A DNA stretch of 64,000 nt, from positions 1-64,000 of the forward strand of contig KV918800.1 in assembly GCA_002049455.2 (NCBI GenBank). The letters run 5' to 3'. Source of the stretch: Porphyra umbilicalis. Taxonomy: Eukaryota; Rhodophyta; Bangiophyceae; Bangiales; Bangiaceae. The notes below the pieces were generated by a model. That model was not told the origin of the DNA. It saw nothing but the letters and a program-made list of their open reading frames with translations, and made no database searches. A program made the translations under genes and the position numbers. Positions 43,611-54,349 of the stretch are shown here, piece after piece (within the stretch, counting starts at the first letter, position 1; each line of letters starts with the position of its first letter).

Positions 43611-43830
43611 TCGGTGGGATGGAGCACGAAGACTGTCAGGATATCGGAAATCCTCTGGTGTGGAACCCGTCTCGGTGTCGATGCAGCTACATTTGGAAGG
43701 AGGGTCCCACGAGGATTGCTGCCGGGAATTTTACTTCTCTGACGACCTCTGACGGCACAATGATATGTTGAGTTCTCGTTGACCCAATTTAACGACGCGC
43801 TGCATGCCTCACTCGTGTCCTTTCTCCCTG
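43611..43830 (+). repeat. Diverged direct repeat, copy B (with 40880-41150)
   Basis: Same orientation as copy A with the shared blocks listed there. The similarity fades after TGACCCAATTTAACGACGCG and GCCTCACTCG. Confidence 0.6.
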
Positions 43831-44376
43831 ATACTCTGGTGGCCAAGCCGCTTCCGTCCTCGACAGTCAGTTGCCTCAATCCTTGAACCTCAATGCTGGG
43901 CTGGGCAGTATCAGCTGCGCGGGCAGGCTTGTGAATGTCCATCGATACGGCTGACAGAGGCTGTGCACAAGAGATGCGTTACACTGCCGCAGCCGTAACA
44001 CAGCTACCAGGGGCGGGACTGCGCCCAACCCCGTGGCGGACTTTCCCCAACGCGCTGTTGCATGCCACATATTTGCGTCATGCCGCCAGGCGATTGGGTA
44101 GGCCCGCGCTGTTGGGGTTCCGGCAGGTTGCAGGTGCTATCGCGGCGCACGGGGTTACAGTGGAGGAAGTCACACGCGCAAGCCATGTCCGCATAACGGC
44201 AACCTTTGAGAGTGAGCGCACGCACGAAGGTTTCTCCAGAAAGCCATGGGTCACCATGTCTCCTTCACACAATTGTCTGCAGCGAGGCGAGCTGTACGGT
44301 AGAAACGGGACTGGAAAACTGGCTAGCCTCTCTTTTCCTCTTTTCCTTCTCTTCTACTCTGCGTGTCGGTCGCCTA

Positions 44377-44508
44377 CAGCCGTTCTCCCAAAAATCCTGC
44401 ACTCCAACTGTCGCAAAAGAGTTCCAAATCGGCCTCTACGACCCCGCAGAGGCCGATTTGGAACTCTTTCGCAACAGTTGGAGTGCGGGATTTTTGGGAG
44501 AACGGCTG
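44377..44508. mobile_element. 132-bp fold-back MITE, copy 1 (TA target)
   Basis: An almost perfect hairpin: arms start CAGCCGTTCTCCCAAAAATC and end with its complement GATTTTTGGGAGAACGGCTG, with about 60-bp arms and a loop near CTACGACCCCGCAGAG. It is flanked by TA on both sides (44375-44376 and 44509-44510), as expected for Tc1/mariner-type mobilisation. Confidence 0.85.
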
Positions 44509-44559
44509 TATTGCCGATACATTCCAGGCACGTGCGTGCAATACCCTGGCCTTCAGGGC

Positions 44560-44606
44560 TAGGGTTGCTCAGAACGCCCGCGGCGTCGTTAAGGGCGTCG
44601 TTAAGA
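44560..44606 (+). mobile_element. Truncated left end of the hAT-type element seen at 29288
   Basis: TAGGGTTGCTCAGAACGCCC followed by GCGGCGTCGTTAAGGGCGTC repeats the left end at 29288 almost exactly for ~47 bp, then the similarity stops. No right end was found. Confidence 0.75.
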
Positions 44607-44733
44607 GCAAGGACACCAATGTCGGGCTATCACAACGTGTCTGTATTATTGGTGAAACGTGTCTAAATTCGCTTAATAGGCCACAGGTACAGTGCGGCTG
44701 TCAGACGCGAAACTGTGAGAACGTGGTGCTGTA

Positions 44734-44862
44734 TTGTGCTTCTCACAAAAACTGGATCCGCAACATCCGCTTCAGCATCATTAACCGCCGACTGAGCCAA
44801 TGAAACAGTGATTTTGCAACGGAAGCTGATGCACCGAGGTCCAGTTTTTGTGAGAAGCACAA
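44734..44862. mobile_element. 129-bp MITE with 22-bp inverted ends (TA target)
   Basis: TTGTGCTTCTCACAAAAACTGG is matched inverted by CCAGTTTTTGTGAGAAGCACAA, flanked by TA at 44732-44733 and 44863-44864. The interior carries no coding sequence. Confidence 0.8.
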
Positions 44863-46607
44863 TAATCGGGCAGCATGTGAACATGTCACCGCGCGCAGTG
44901 TTTATGACCTCTAAATGCAATCTAGTGGTTCAACCGTTTTCGCTCGTATCTATTTTTAGCGAAGCTTCTAGTAGGGATCCATTCGTGTTCTCAACGCTCA
45001 GGCAGCCACGTTGCATAGAATGGATGGCCCTAGTCGATTTGATGGTCACCCTGTAGGCCATTTGATTGGATGGTCCCATCTGCACGCCCAATCAAGAATG
45101 TCCACGTTTCAGCATTGGATGGCTCACGATCGCTCTGGTCCAGATGGATTACACACGCAAGCGATTACAGATTCCGCCAAAAGCGTTGACAGATGCCTGC
45201 GGGGAACCCCGACTGTACAGTATACACTCCACACCAAGGCCCAGAAATGGTCAGCAACGCGCCTGCACTGCCTCTCCGCTCTCTTCCGTCGTTTCGCCAT
45301 CTTGTCATCTGGCCCCTCCCTCGGGCCATTAACACCACCACTCCATCGTCGTCACCGCACCGCCATGCTCTCTCTTCGACGCGCGCGCCGCATCCGCTCC
45401 TTCTTCGGGCCCGCGCTCCGCATCCGCCCCTTTTTTTGCCCCCTCCCCTCCCCCTTTCTTTGCGCCCGCGCGCCGCATCTGCCCCATTCTTTGCCCCCCT
45501 CCCTCCCCCCATCCGCACGCCATGCAAGTCGCGCTGTACTGACGTTCGTTTTTTTCCTCCATGCGTTTCATGTTCTTCCCCGTTCCCCCCCCGACCCCTG
45601 CCGGAGTGTTTACTCATCTCTTGTTCATTTCTTGAGGCATCTGGCGGCCTCCGCTGTCGACCTCCCCCTGCGTGTGGCGGCGCGCCGGGTGCTGTGCTTG
45701 TTTGCTTTGCTGACCATTGCTTTATACTGAGAACCATACGACAAAGATGAAGATATCAAATAGGGGCCGACAATGGGGACGCGACAACTGGAGAAGAGAA
45801 AAAGACACAGCGACAACTGGGTAAGAAGAAAGGGACCCAACGCCATGGTGGTCACAAGACCAAAGGGACAGGACGACTAGCCGCCATTACAGTGACGAAG
45901 CTCGGAATTCTATCACAGCATCGAAAAGACATTCTCCCTCAATGTATTGCTGATCCCCCAATTTTGTCCTCATCGGCCAACACCGGGACTGCTTTGTAAA
46001 ACAGGCCAACCATTGGTCTAGAACAGCATCTAACAGCTGCTGAGTGCGTATAATCGACGCGCCATTGGCTCTCCAACCGCCAGGTTCGTGCAGAATCGAG
46101 ATTCTCCGTTTTCATGAGATATTCTTCCTTTCTCAGTCGTCTCATGCGGTAAAGTAGCCCAGAGCAGTGAGTTATCGAGATTTTCTTCAGGATTCTCAAA
46201 TAATCTCAGAAAAACGAGTGCGCCGATTGTGCGTTTGCGGGCCGTACGGGCACATTCTGTAAAGATGGGACCCGACATGCACTGCTGCTGCTCCTCTTGG
46301 CCAATCACAAACGTCCCTGCATTCCAGCTTGTGGGGTGTGGCGCTCAGGCCGTGGTGCGGACACGTTCCAGCTCACTCCCACCTCGGCCGGGACCAGTGC
46401 TATACCTCACAGGCGGTGAGTGTTTTCCGTATGTCCGACACGAAACAGCAGAGCACGACAGGCCGAGAAAATGTGGCAATCCATTGAGTCCGTGGAGAAA
46501 GGCCACGGCGCGGCAACATATGGACAATGCACATTCTCTTTAGGGACGGAGACGTCGGCATCATCCTGAATAGTGCAGAATCTCACCAATCGCTGGATGC
46601 TACGGAA
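44863..46607. other. Gene-free, lower-GC stretch
   Basis: 45250-45720 is pyrimidine-rich. Frames are short and without motifs. No gene, RNA or further repeat is supported here. Confidence 0.4.
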
Positions 46608-46676
46608 GTGAGGAGCACATGGCATCATTTTTTTCATCTTTGAATGAAGAAAAAATGAAGCCGTGTGCTCCTCACA
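46608..46676. repeat. Hairpin related to the 129-bp MITE
   Basis: TGAGGAGCACATGGCATCAT is mirrored by ATGAAGCCGTGTGCTCCTCA with a short A/T-rich loop. The outer GTGTGCTCCTCACAAAAA resembles the ends of the element at 44734, suggesting a relic. Confidence 0.55.
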
Positions 46677-46888
46677 AAAAGGAAAATTTCCTTCGACTTT
46701 GACTGGGACGAGCACCGTTTACAGAAGGTGGAAACAAAGTGCGAACTGGTGATTGCTCAAGTTTTACGAATTGTGTGTCTGTGTTCTCACGAAAAGGGGA
46801 AGCTTTGCTACCTGGTCCCTGCCCTGGAGGACCTACAGTCATCATACTGTCTCTGATTGGTTCTAGGATGGGCGTGAAGCGCAACGTA

Positions 46889-47020
46889 CAGCCGTTCTTC
46901 CAAAAATCCCGCACTCAAACAGTTGCAAAAGAGTCCCCAATCGGCCTCTACGACCCTGCAGAGGGCGATTTGGAACTATTTTGCAACACTTGGAGTGCGG
47001 GAATTTTGGGCGAACGGCTG
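46889..47020. mobile_element. 132-bp fold-back MITE, copy 2 (TA target)
   Basis: Same length and ends as copy 1 at 44377 (CAGCCGTTCTTCCAAAAATC ... GGGCGAACGGCTG), flanked by TA at 46887-46888 and 47021-47022. The arms have more mismatches, so this copy is older. Confidence 0.85.
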
Positions 47021-47022
47021 TA

Positions 47023-47972
47023 CAAGGTGGCACAAGGGCATGATTCGTCGACTTTGGTGGCAACCCAAGTGCACCAACATACAGTGCATTCTCGTTATAA
47101 CGCCCACCCTGATTCACATAAATGTGCCAGATTGAAGTTTAAAGTCGCTTGTATCCGATTCGCTGAAGAGATTTGAAGCCTTCGATCTATGCTGCGGCGG
47201 CTCGGCTTTCGAGGCTTCCTTTCAGTCTTGTCGTGTGCGATTGGACCGTGAAGGGCGTTGTCACGATCATAATTAATTATCTGGCAACGTCCCCCACTGC
47301 CCCAGCGCCTTTTTTCGGTCAGAATCCTGAGACCGTTACCTGTCGGCTCACTCCGCCCTCACATTGTCTGATATGGAGCCGAACTGTTCCACACCACCAG
47401 GCCCTGCACCACCAAATTTGGAACTGCCAGAGGCGGTCCGCTCCAGAAGCCATGGCTTTTGAACAGCATCTGGCGCCTCAATTCGTTACCCAGCGCGCAT
47501 ATGATCTACGCCAACTTCGGTTTTGTTTCGCATAAGTCTCTTGTATCCGTGGACGTTATAACGAGAATGCACTGTACCGAGGGACCTTTGTTTCACCCTC
47601 TCTGAACTGTGTCGTCGACTGCGCCATGAAATCTACGTCCTTCGTACCGGCTGCTCGCAAGGTCGGGCTGCCTTCGTGAGTGCCGTGGGAAGGAGCACCT
47701 AGACTTGAGGAAGCAGGACCTTGAACAACAGAAGTCAACGGGGACTCGGCGGGACTGCGTAGTCTGATTCAAATGACATCGCTAGTCTGTCATGTCCTTT
47801 CAGAAGTGTCGTTTTAGCACTCGTTCATGATGTGTTCTGCGCGGCCGTCCACGCTTTGCTACGGAACCGCAAAAGTAGTTGATTCCCTCAGAGGGACGGG
47901 CGGTGCGGCCGGGCGGACACCATGGCCACGCACTGTATCGAGAGTTGACGCGGCACGCCGGCGGCGGCGGCA
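47023..47972. other. Gene-free stretch
   Basis: Short frames only. No additional repeat ends recognised. Confidence 0.35.
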
Positions 47973-47980
47973 CTTTCCAC

Positions 47981-48222
47981 CAGGGGTTGTCAGAGTACGG
48001 ATTTTTGGCCGTATCCGGGCCAGAATACGGATATATTCCGGAATATGTCGCAGAATATTCGTCCATGATTGTCCATTGAAGAAAAAAATACCACCTACGG
48101 GAAGCTCTGGACGTCACTATGTCGATATCCCGACCTGCTGGCGCAAATTGATGTCGAATATAGTCGTTTTGTTTGCAATTACAGTAGCCCAAGATATCGG
48201 ATATTTATCCTGACAACCCCTG
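47981..48222. mobile_element. Non-autonomous hAT-type element (242 bp)
   Basis: The ends are CAGGGGTTGTCAG and its exact complement CTGACAACCCCTG. A perfect 8-bp target duplication CTTTCCAC lies at 47973-47980 and 48223-48230. The AT-rich interior has several ATATTCCG/CGGATAT motifs and no coding frame. The ends differ from the 29288 element, so it is a separate family. Confidence 0.88.
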
Positions 48223-48230
48223 CTTTCCAC

Positions 48231-49761
48231 GCTGGTGCCGCTGACCGAGCAACGGCGCAGCGCGACCGACGACCAAAACGCGGCTGAAACGTGCGGGTGA
48301 CGCCCGCCCCTGAACGGCAGCGACCGGCGGCGCGCGCGACGGTCGCCACGACGCCGCCGCCACCACATCAGCTAGCAACCCACTCTCTTCCTCGAGAAGC
48401 CGCCACGGCCCGCGCCCGCGACCACGCGGTCGCTGACGCCATGGCGGCACTGCACGGCGCGCCACGCCAACTCTTCAACAACCGGCGGGGGCGACGAGCG
48501 CGCACGCGGCCAAGCGCGCGCACGGAGCAGCGCACGCACGGCGGGGCGCGTGCGCGACGCGGGGCGGCATAGCGGGCGGACTTGCGGACGGAGTGGAGGA
48601 CGGTTCGCCACGGATGGAGTACAGAAAGGTTGCTGGCGCGCTCTATTTGTGCTTTCCCGCTTTGTCCTCCAACGTTTCTTGCATCTCGCTGCCTTCCCCT
48701 CACCTCGCTTCACCACGTCGCATACATTTCCAGGACCACGACCATCGGCAAGTGCCTCTGCGTCTTGTTCATCGGCATAGCCCGGCGTCTTCCAGGCGAG
48801 GCCGCTCAGTGTCTGCTTTCACTGCCCGTCCACACCACAAGGGGCGCACGGAGTCGTTTTGCGCACCAGACGTTACCACGTTTCTGCTCACGGAGCAGGG
48901 CAGCGCCGGCGCAGGCGCTCGTTACCCGCATCGACCGTGGCCTCATCTCGCATTGCATTCTGCCTTGCATTCGTGTACCCATATATAGGGAGGTCGGCTA
49001 GATGACCCCCCCGCTCATGCGTATGTAAACGCTCTCTCTTGGGCACTACTCTGCTGCCGTCGCCGTCAACGCAGTTCCGAGAACTGAAACGATCAGGTGT
49101 GGCTGCCGACGTCAACATGCCGGCCGCGGCCGCCGTCTAAGATGACGGAGGCATCAGCGGTGGCGACAGCAGCCGCGGCATCGGCGGTGACGGCGGCAAG
49201 GTAGCTGGGGCGACGCATGCGGCTGCCACCACGCGACTGGGCGGAGGGGGGTGCGCAGCCACTGCGCGAACACCGCCGCGAAGCTGCAGATGAGGCAGCG
49301 GCGGCGTGGCGCGTCCCGGCGACCACCACCTGTTCCGGTTCCTGCTGGCAGAGGTACGCGAGGTGCTGGTGGCTGTGGCGCTGTCGTGCTCAGCTGGCTC
49401 CCTGCTGCATGGAACGAGGCACGGGGGGACGGCGTTAAAGCAATGCGGGGAAATCTGAATTGCGAGAATCTCGGAACGCTCGCTCTGAGAGGGGGGCGTG
49501 GGAGGTGGCGCTGGTGCTAGTCGCTGCATGCAGTCGGCGAAAGGCTAGGCGCGGTGCCCCGCGTGCTTGAGCTGTGTTTGAACCCGTCGCCAAGACGGAA
49601 ATTGCGGCGCGTGGCCCCTGGTCGGTAGGTTCATAGTCATAGTGGCAGTACTTTGCGGGGCACGGCCCCCATTATCGCTGCGAGGCTAGTCACGGCTTCG
49701 CCTTGTGGTGAGGCCCTGGATGTTGGATAAAGAAGACAAGCCAAAACGTTTTGTTGTTCTA
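48231..49761. other. Gene-free stretch
   Basis: GC-rich to about 48600, then mixed. Frames are short or compositional. A minus-strand frame at 49137-49529 is Pro/Ser/Ala-rich without motifs. Confidence 0.35.
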
Positions 49762-51261
49762 TCAAGGCACCTCCTTCACGGGACAGGTCTCATCACGCCA
49801 ATGTTCACTGGCCATGGGTGCGTCACAAAGGGTGAGATAGGCATGAAAAAGGCAGAGAATGACGTTCAAAGACGCGTTCTCGACCCCGCGGTGGACCATG
49901 TCGCCACGAAAAATGATAGAACCCCCAACGGACACGAGAACGCGCTCTGCCAAGCACGTTCGACCAGCACACTGATCGTCACCTGGCTCCACGAACTGAA
50001 AACACGAACCCGGCCAGGTGGTCAGGTGCGAGCCGTGCTCAACGGCCATCACCACGCCGATCATTCTTGGGGGGTTCCCCAGCTTCTTCTTGTCCGCTGC
50101 GTCGCCGTGAGACATCTGGGGCTTTGCACGCGGCAAAGTCAGCAGCACCATTGGCTCGGAGGCAACGTACCGACGCCCGTACACATGGGAAAGAAGGACA
50201 CACAGGCGGGCCAGGCTGGACCGGACGAGCGCAGTGGATGCCCACCGCGTATTCATGACCGCCTGGCGCCGCCGGTTGTCGAAGGGCTCCCCACTTTGCT
50301 GGGCACGCTTCATTTCTTCGACAGACTGCGTGTTGAAGATCGGATCAGCCATGGCCGGCGTCACGCGCAACACCCCCGCCTTCGTTGCTCGTAGCGCGGC
50401 ATCGTCCATAAAGCCCGAAATCGACAAGACGACCGAGCCCTCAGGTCTTTGAAGGGCGCAAGTAGCCGCTGCTCGGATGATGGCAGCGGAAGTCGTTCCG
50501 ATGTTGACGTCGGCCACGCCCACACGGCCCTCCACCAGGACGACCTCGGTGTCCGAGTCGGAATCGTGCAGCGCGGCCGGCGAACCGGCGTCTACCGGAC
50601 TCGCGCCAACAACGGAAGAAACGACAGCAGCCGACGCCTCCTCCACCGATTCTTTCGAAGCCGCCGCCCGTACTTCCGCACCACATGCAGCAACATCATT
50701 GGCGCCCTCCACGTCCTCAAACGCATCCATAGTGTCGGCGACCGCCGCCCCCTCCTCCGCAGGCGCATAATCCATCTGTCCCGTGTGTGGACACTTGACA
50801 CGCTTGTGCTTGCCGCTGCGCTTGCGCTTGCTTGGCCGTCGCAGCGCCGAGTCTGCAGCTTCGTTCGCGACCGACTGCTCAGCAACCGGCGCCATCAGCC
50901 GCACACTATCTCCATCACGCGCCGCCGCACCCGACGACGCCGTCGCCGCCGCCACCGCTTCATTCGCGGCCGCTTTCTCAGCAACAGGCGCGCCCAGCCG
51001 CGCACCGTCACCATGATGCGCCGCCGCACCCGACGCCACCGCCGCCGCCGCAGCCCCCGCCGCCGCCGCCGACGAGCCGCATGAGGTACCCGCGACGGAC
51101 GAATCTGCCGGTCGTTGAGCCTTCACGACTCCGTGGCGGTTCCTTTTCGAACAGCTTCCGCGCTTGTGCTTCACGCCGCGCTTGCGCTTGGCCTTGCCAA
51201 CCGAGGTAGTGCAGCCCGACGACCTTGTTTTTTCCGGTAGTGGACCGGCCAGGGGGAGCAT
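49762..51261 (-). CDS. Basic protein with a possible C-terminal double-stranded beta-helix (2OG oxygenase-like) domain
   Basis: ATG 51261 gives 499 residues. Two strongly basic stretches (KAKRKRGVKHKRG and KRKRSGKHKRVKC) could be nuclear signals or DNA contacts. Between and after them lies Ala-rich, then acidic Ser/Asp sequence. The last ~220 residues are globular: EGSVVLSISGFMDDAALRAT, SLARLCVLLSHVYGRRYVAS, GVVMAVEHGSHLTTWPGSCF, LVSVGGSIIFRGDMVHRGVE and NASLNVILCLFHAYL. The GSIIFRGDMVHRG...N pattern resembles the distal His and Arg/Asn strands of Fe(II)/2-oxoglutarate oxygenases; the proximal H-x-D is not clear. The frame stays open upstream through the 102-bp repeats, but no ATG supports a longer protein. 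Function not assigned. Confidence 0.55.
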   Translation of the reverse strand: MLPLAGPLPEKTRSSGCTTSVGKAKRKRGVKHKRGSCSKRNRHGVVKAQRPADSSVAGTSCGSSAAAAGAAAAAVASGAAAHHGDGARLGAPVAEKAAANEAVAAATASSGAAARDGDSVRLMAPVAEQSVANEAADSALRRPSKRKRSGKHKRVKCPHTGQMDYAPAEEGAAVADTMDAFEDVEGANDVAACGAEVRAAASKESVEEASAAVVSSVVGASPVDAGSPAALHDSDSDTEVVLVEGRVGVADVNIGTTSAAIIRAAATCALQRPEGSVVLSISGFMDDAALRATKAGVLRVTPAMADPIFNTQSVEEMKRAQQSGEPFDNRRRQAVMNTRWASTALVRSSLARLCVLLSHVYGRRYVASEPMVLLTLPRAKPQMSHGDAADKKKLGNPPRMIGVVMAVEHGSHLTTWPGSCFQFVEPGDDQCAGRTCLAERVLVSVGGSIIFRGDMVHRGVENASLNVILCLFHAYLTLCDAPMASEHWRDETCPVKEVP

Positions 51262-51384
51262 TGTGGCCGGAAGGTGTGGAAGGTGAGCCCGAGAAGTGCC
51301 AAGGGGGAGCACCGAGGCGCCGGGGGGAAACGGAAACTGACGCGCACTAAAGCAGTGCCCACCAACACAGAGTCCGGACGTACA

Positions 51385-51666
51385 AAGCACCGTGGCCCGT
51401 GCCGTCGGCAGTCCCCCCCGCGGACGCACAGGGCGCCGTTTCCGGCGCCGTCGGCAGTTCGCACCCACACAGAGTCCGGACGCGCAGGGCACCGTCGCCG
51501 GTGCCGTCGGTAGTCCCCCCCGCGAACGCACAGGGCGCCGCTTCCGGCGCCATCGGCAGTCCGCACCAACACAGAGGGTGGACGCACAGGGCACCGTCGT
51601 AGGTGCCGTCGGCAGTCCCCCCCGCGGACGCACAGGGCGCCGTTTCCGGCGCCGTCGGGAGTCCGC
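51385..51666 (-). repeat. 102-bp tandem repeat (about 2.7 units) upstream of the gene at 49762-51261
   Basis: Each unit contains GTCCCCCCCGCG(G/A)ACGCACA followed by GGGCGCCG(T/C)TTCCGGCGCC and then CGGACGCGCAGGGCACCGTC. Two half-units of about 51 bp are recognisable within each. It ends about 125 bp before the proposed start codon, so it is probably leader or promoter sequence. Confidence 0.8.
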
Positions 51667-53928
51667 AGCACCACAAAGTCATGGGTTATTGATTCTTAAA
51701 AGGGCACGGATCTTCGCTCAAGCATCTGACTGGTACCAGTTTCTTTTGCCGGTACTGGCCTTATCCAGTGCTTGAGTCCTATGAAACGTGCTCTTCCGCA
51801 TACGTGGTTGCCTGATAGTCGCGATTGTCTGCATGTGTTTCACCTGTCCGATATAGTAGGCCTCGTATTGGCATCAAACGACGCCATTGACATTCTTCAG
51901 ACATCCTCTCCATCGTTGGAGTTGCTCGGCAGCTTGACGGCGAGCTGCCCCGTGACTGGGTGTCTGATAGTGATTGGCGCAGCCACTCTTGGGCCCGTCT
52001 GCTCCAGTGCTCATCTGGCCGCGAGAACACCATCTTTGTGGACTACCGGTGCAATGGGTGGTGCGGGTTCATATAAAAAAGAGTAGTCGGCAACCAAGCT
52101 AGGTGCAGCGGGGGACGCACAGGACGTTATTGAGGTCTGTTCGCGTCGAGCACCGCCGAGGCTAAGATGCCCAGTTACCGGTTTGAAGATGGATCGGCCT
52201 GTGAAAAGGTACGTGCCTACTTGTGCGGATGTTTCGAGCCTCTGTTCTCTTTTTCTTGCATCCAGTGCATGTGCGTGCGCACAACTTGACCCTCGATTGC
52301 GCGGACGGCTGCCTAACTCCGACCCCTCTCAATGGCTTGGTCTTCATGTACGTACGAGTCTTTTGTTTGTCGTTACGCTTGGCACCGCACGCTGTGTGGG
52401 ACCTCTGGTTGCTCAGCCGCTGCTGTGCCCATACTTATTCCCTCGAGGGCATTGCTTACCACATTCTCGTGTCGAACAGCGCAGCTGCTGTCGTCCGACG
52501 CGCTCCAGCGGCGCTTGAGAACGTGGGCTCGGCAACTGCCAAATGCCCAGTGGCGGGGTGCCCACAGGTTGTCGGGGCGAGCACTATAGATCTAGACTCT
52601 GCCACACGAGATTGAGGTGGCGCGGGAGTGAAAGCCCATGTGAGGACCCTATTTCTTGCGCGTTTCAAGCACGAGCGGATGTCTGGTAGAGTACTCTTTG
52701 CACGATTGTGCACGTCTGACAGTTTCTCTCGTTCACCGGCATACCAGTGCCATTCTTTTGAGCCTTTCGGGTATGTCTCTATGTGATGCTGCCAACTATC
52801 GCATGAGAGGTGAACAGACACAAAAAGAAGCGACGGCGTATTCGTTGAGACCTAGGAGCGCGTTCCAAGTGCGCTTCGATATTCTTCCGCATCGCGCGCG
52901 AATGCTGCTGCAGTGCCGGTGGTAGTTGCTGTAGCTAACGGCGTCGCTCCTTTTCAAACAGACAGCACGACCGTCTTTCTCCACACAATAGAGAAGACGT
53001 GAAGCGCAGCAAACAGCCTCCAACTGTGCCACCAGAGCAGTCCTGCAAGGCAAGCGCCAAGCCGAACGAGAAACAACATGACCGCCATACAGCTGCTGGG
53101 CAGGTTGGAAGTTTTAGGTCCTATCTAGCACACCCGTGCCGCCAGACGCGCCAGACCTCTCAGTCCCCGCGCCCACGTCACAGTCGTCTGCGCGTGCAAC
53201 AAAGCATCACGGCCGAGTCATTGCCGGCCACTCGCCGGCATCCGCTCTTTCACTCGCAACACTGCCGGTCGCGGGCAGCATCCGGGGACCGGCCACAGTC
53301 TCTGGCCATGGCGGCGGCCGACGCACATGGCACCAGCGCGGGCATCGCGTACTCCGCGAACGTGCGATGGCTTAGTACGTGCCCGTGACTTTTACCAACT
53401 CCTCGCACGCTAAATCCCACACCAGCCCTGTCTCCCGGTGCCACCATCGTCCATGGCTTCCCCGTCGCACACAGCCGGCGCTGGCATCCATCTGGCTTCC
53501 CGCGCGGCGGCCGCAGCGGCCGTGGGAAATGTTCCACCACCTTTTGTGCCGTCGCTCTCTTGATGCATACAGAGTGCACGGCGTCGGTGGAGAAAAAAGT
53601 GCAGCCGCGTCGCCGTGGCAAAACGACGCCGACAGAGGCAGAGGCACTCTTCGCCGCCGGCTAGCATCTGTGGCTGGGTGGCAGGCGGAAAGAGTGGCCG
53701 GCGAGAGTCGAGCGGCGCCCACGCGCCCGTGAATGGGTGGCGCTGCGAGCGGGACCGCTGTTCCGCACGTGGGGGGGCCGTCAGACCGCAGAGGGGGCGC
53801 TTGCCGAAGGCGCCAACCGTCACACAGGGCGGTGCAGCCGCTGGGTGCCCGCGAAACCGCTTCCGTTTCCGAGAGGCTCGGGTGCATTGCCGCCACATCG
53901 TCTCCGACGTTGATTGATATTGAACGTA
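51667..53928. other. Gene-free stretch up to the large transposon
   Basis: Mixed composition. A minus-strand frame at 53372-53980 (HGRWWHRETGLVWDLACEEL near its end) is the only mildly protein-like one and crosses the transposon boundary, so it is not accepted. Confidence 0.35.
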
Positions 53929-54349
53929 TATGGCACTTCCGCAAAAATGGACCCTCTTCCTTTGCCGGCGGTTCATGCAAGGAAACGTGCTGTCAGCAAA
54001 CGTGCGGCATCAGCAGCCAATGGCATGAGCGCGTTTGTGGACCGGTAGAAAATTCCAAGCATCTCGGGTGCACAGACCATTCACGGTTTCCTCTACTGAG
54101 ACCTCTACTGAGAAAGGCAGCCGACCGCAGAAAAATGCAAGGCCAGCCAGCTGGAGTTTCCATCAGCCAGCTGTTTTGCATCACGGCCACCCTCGAGTCT
54201 GGTATCCCTCTCCCCGCCGATCGTCGGCATGTTGCCCTTCTTCCCACTTCTCTCCAGTCGTATCAACGAGGTCGGCAGAGTTTATGGCGCGCGCTAACTC
54301 GGAACTGCAGGCGGTGACGCCGTTGGCGGCGGGCGGGTAGCTGGTCGCT

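Noticed and set aside
45165..45750. Opposed ORFs of about 190 codons in the pyrimidine-rich stretch
   Set aside because: Simple-sequence composition on both strands, no motifs, and neither frame is favoured.
53372..53980. Minus-strand 202-codon ORF at the left edge of the transposon
   Set aside because: It crosses the inferred transposon boundary and target site, so it could be a gene only if the element call is wrong. No motif supports it.
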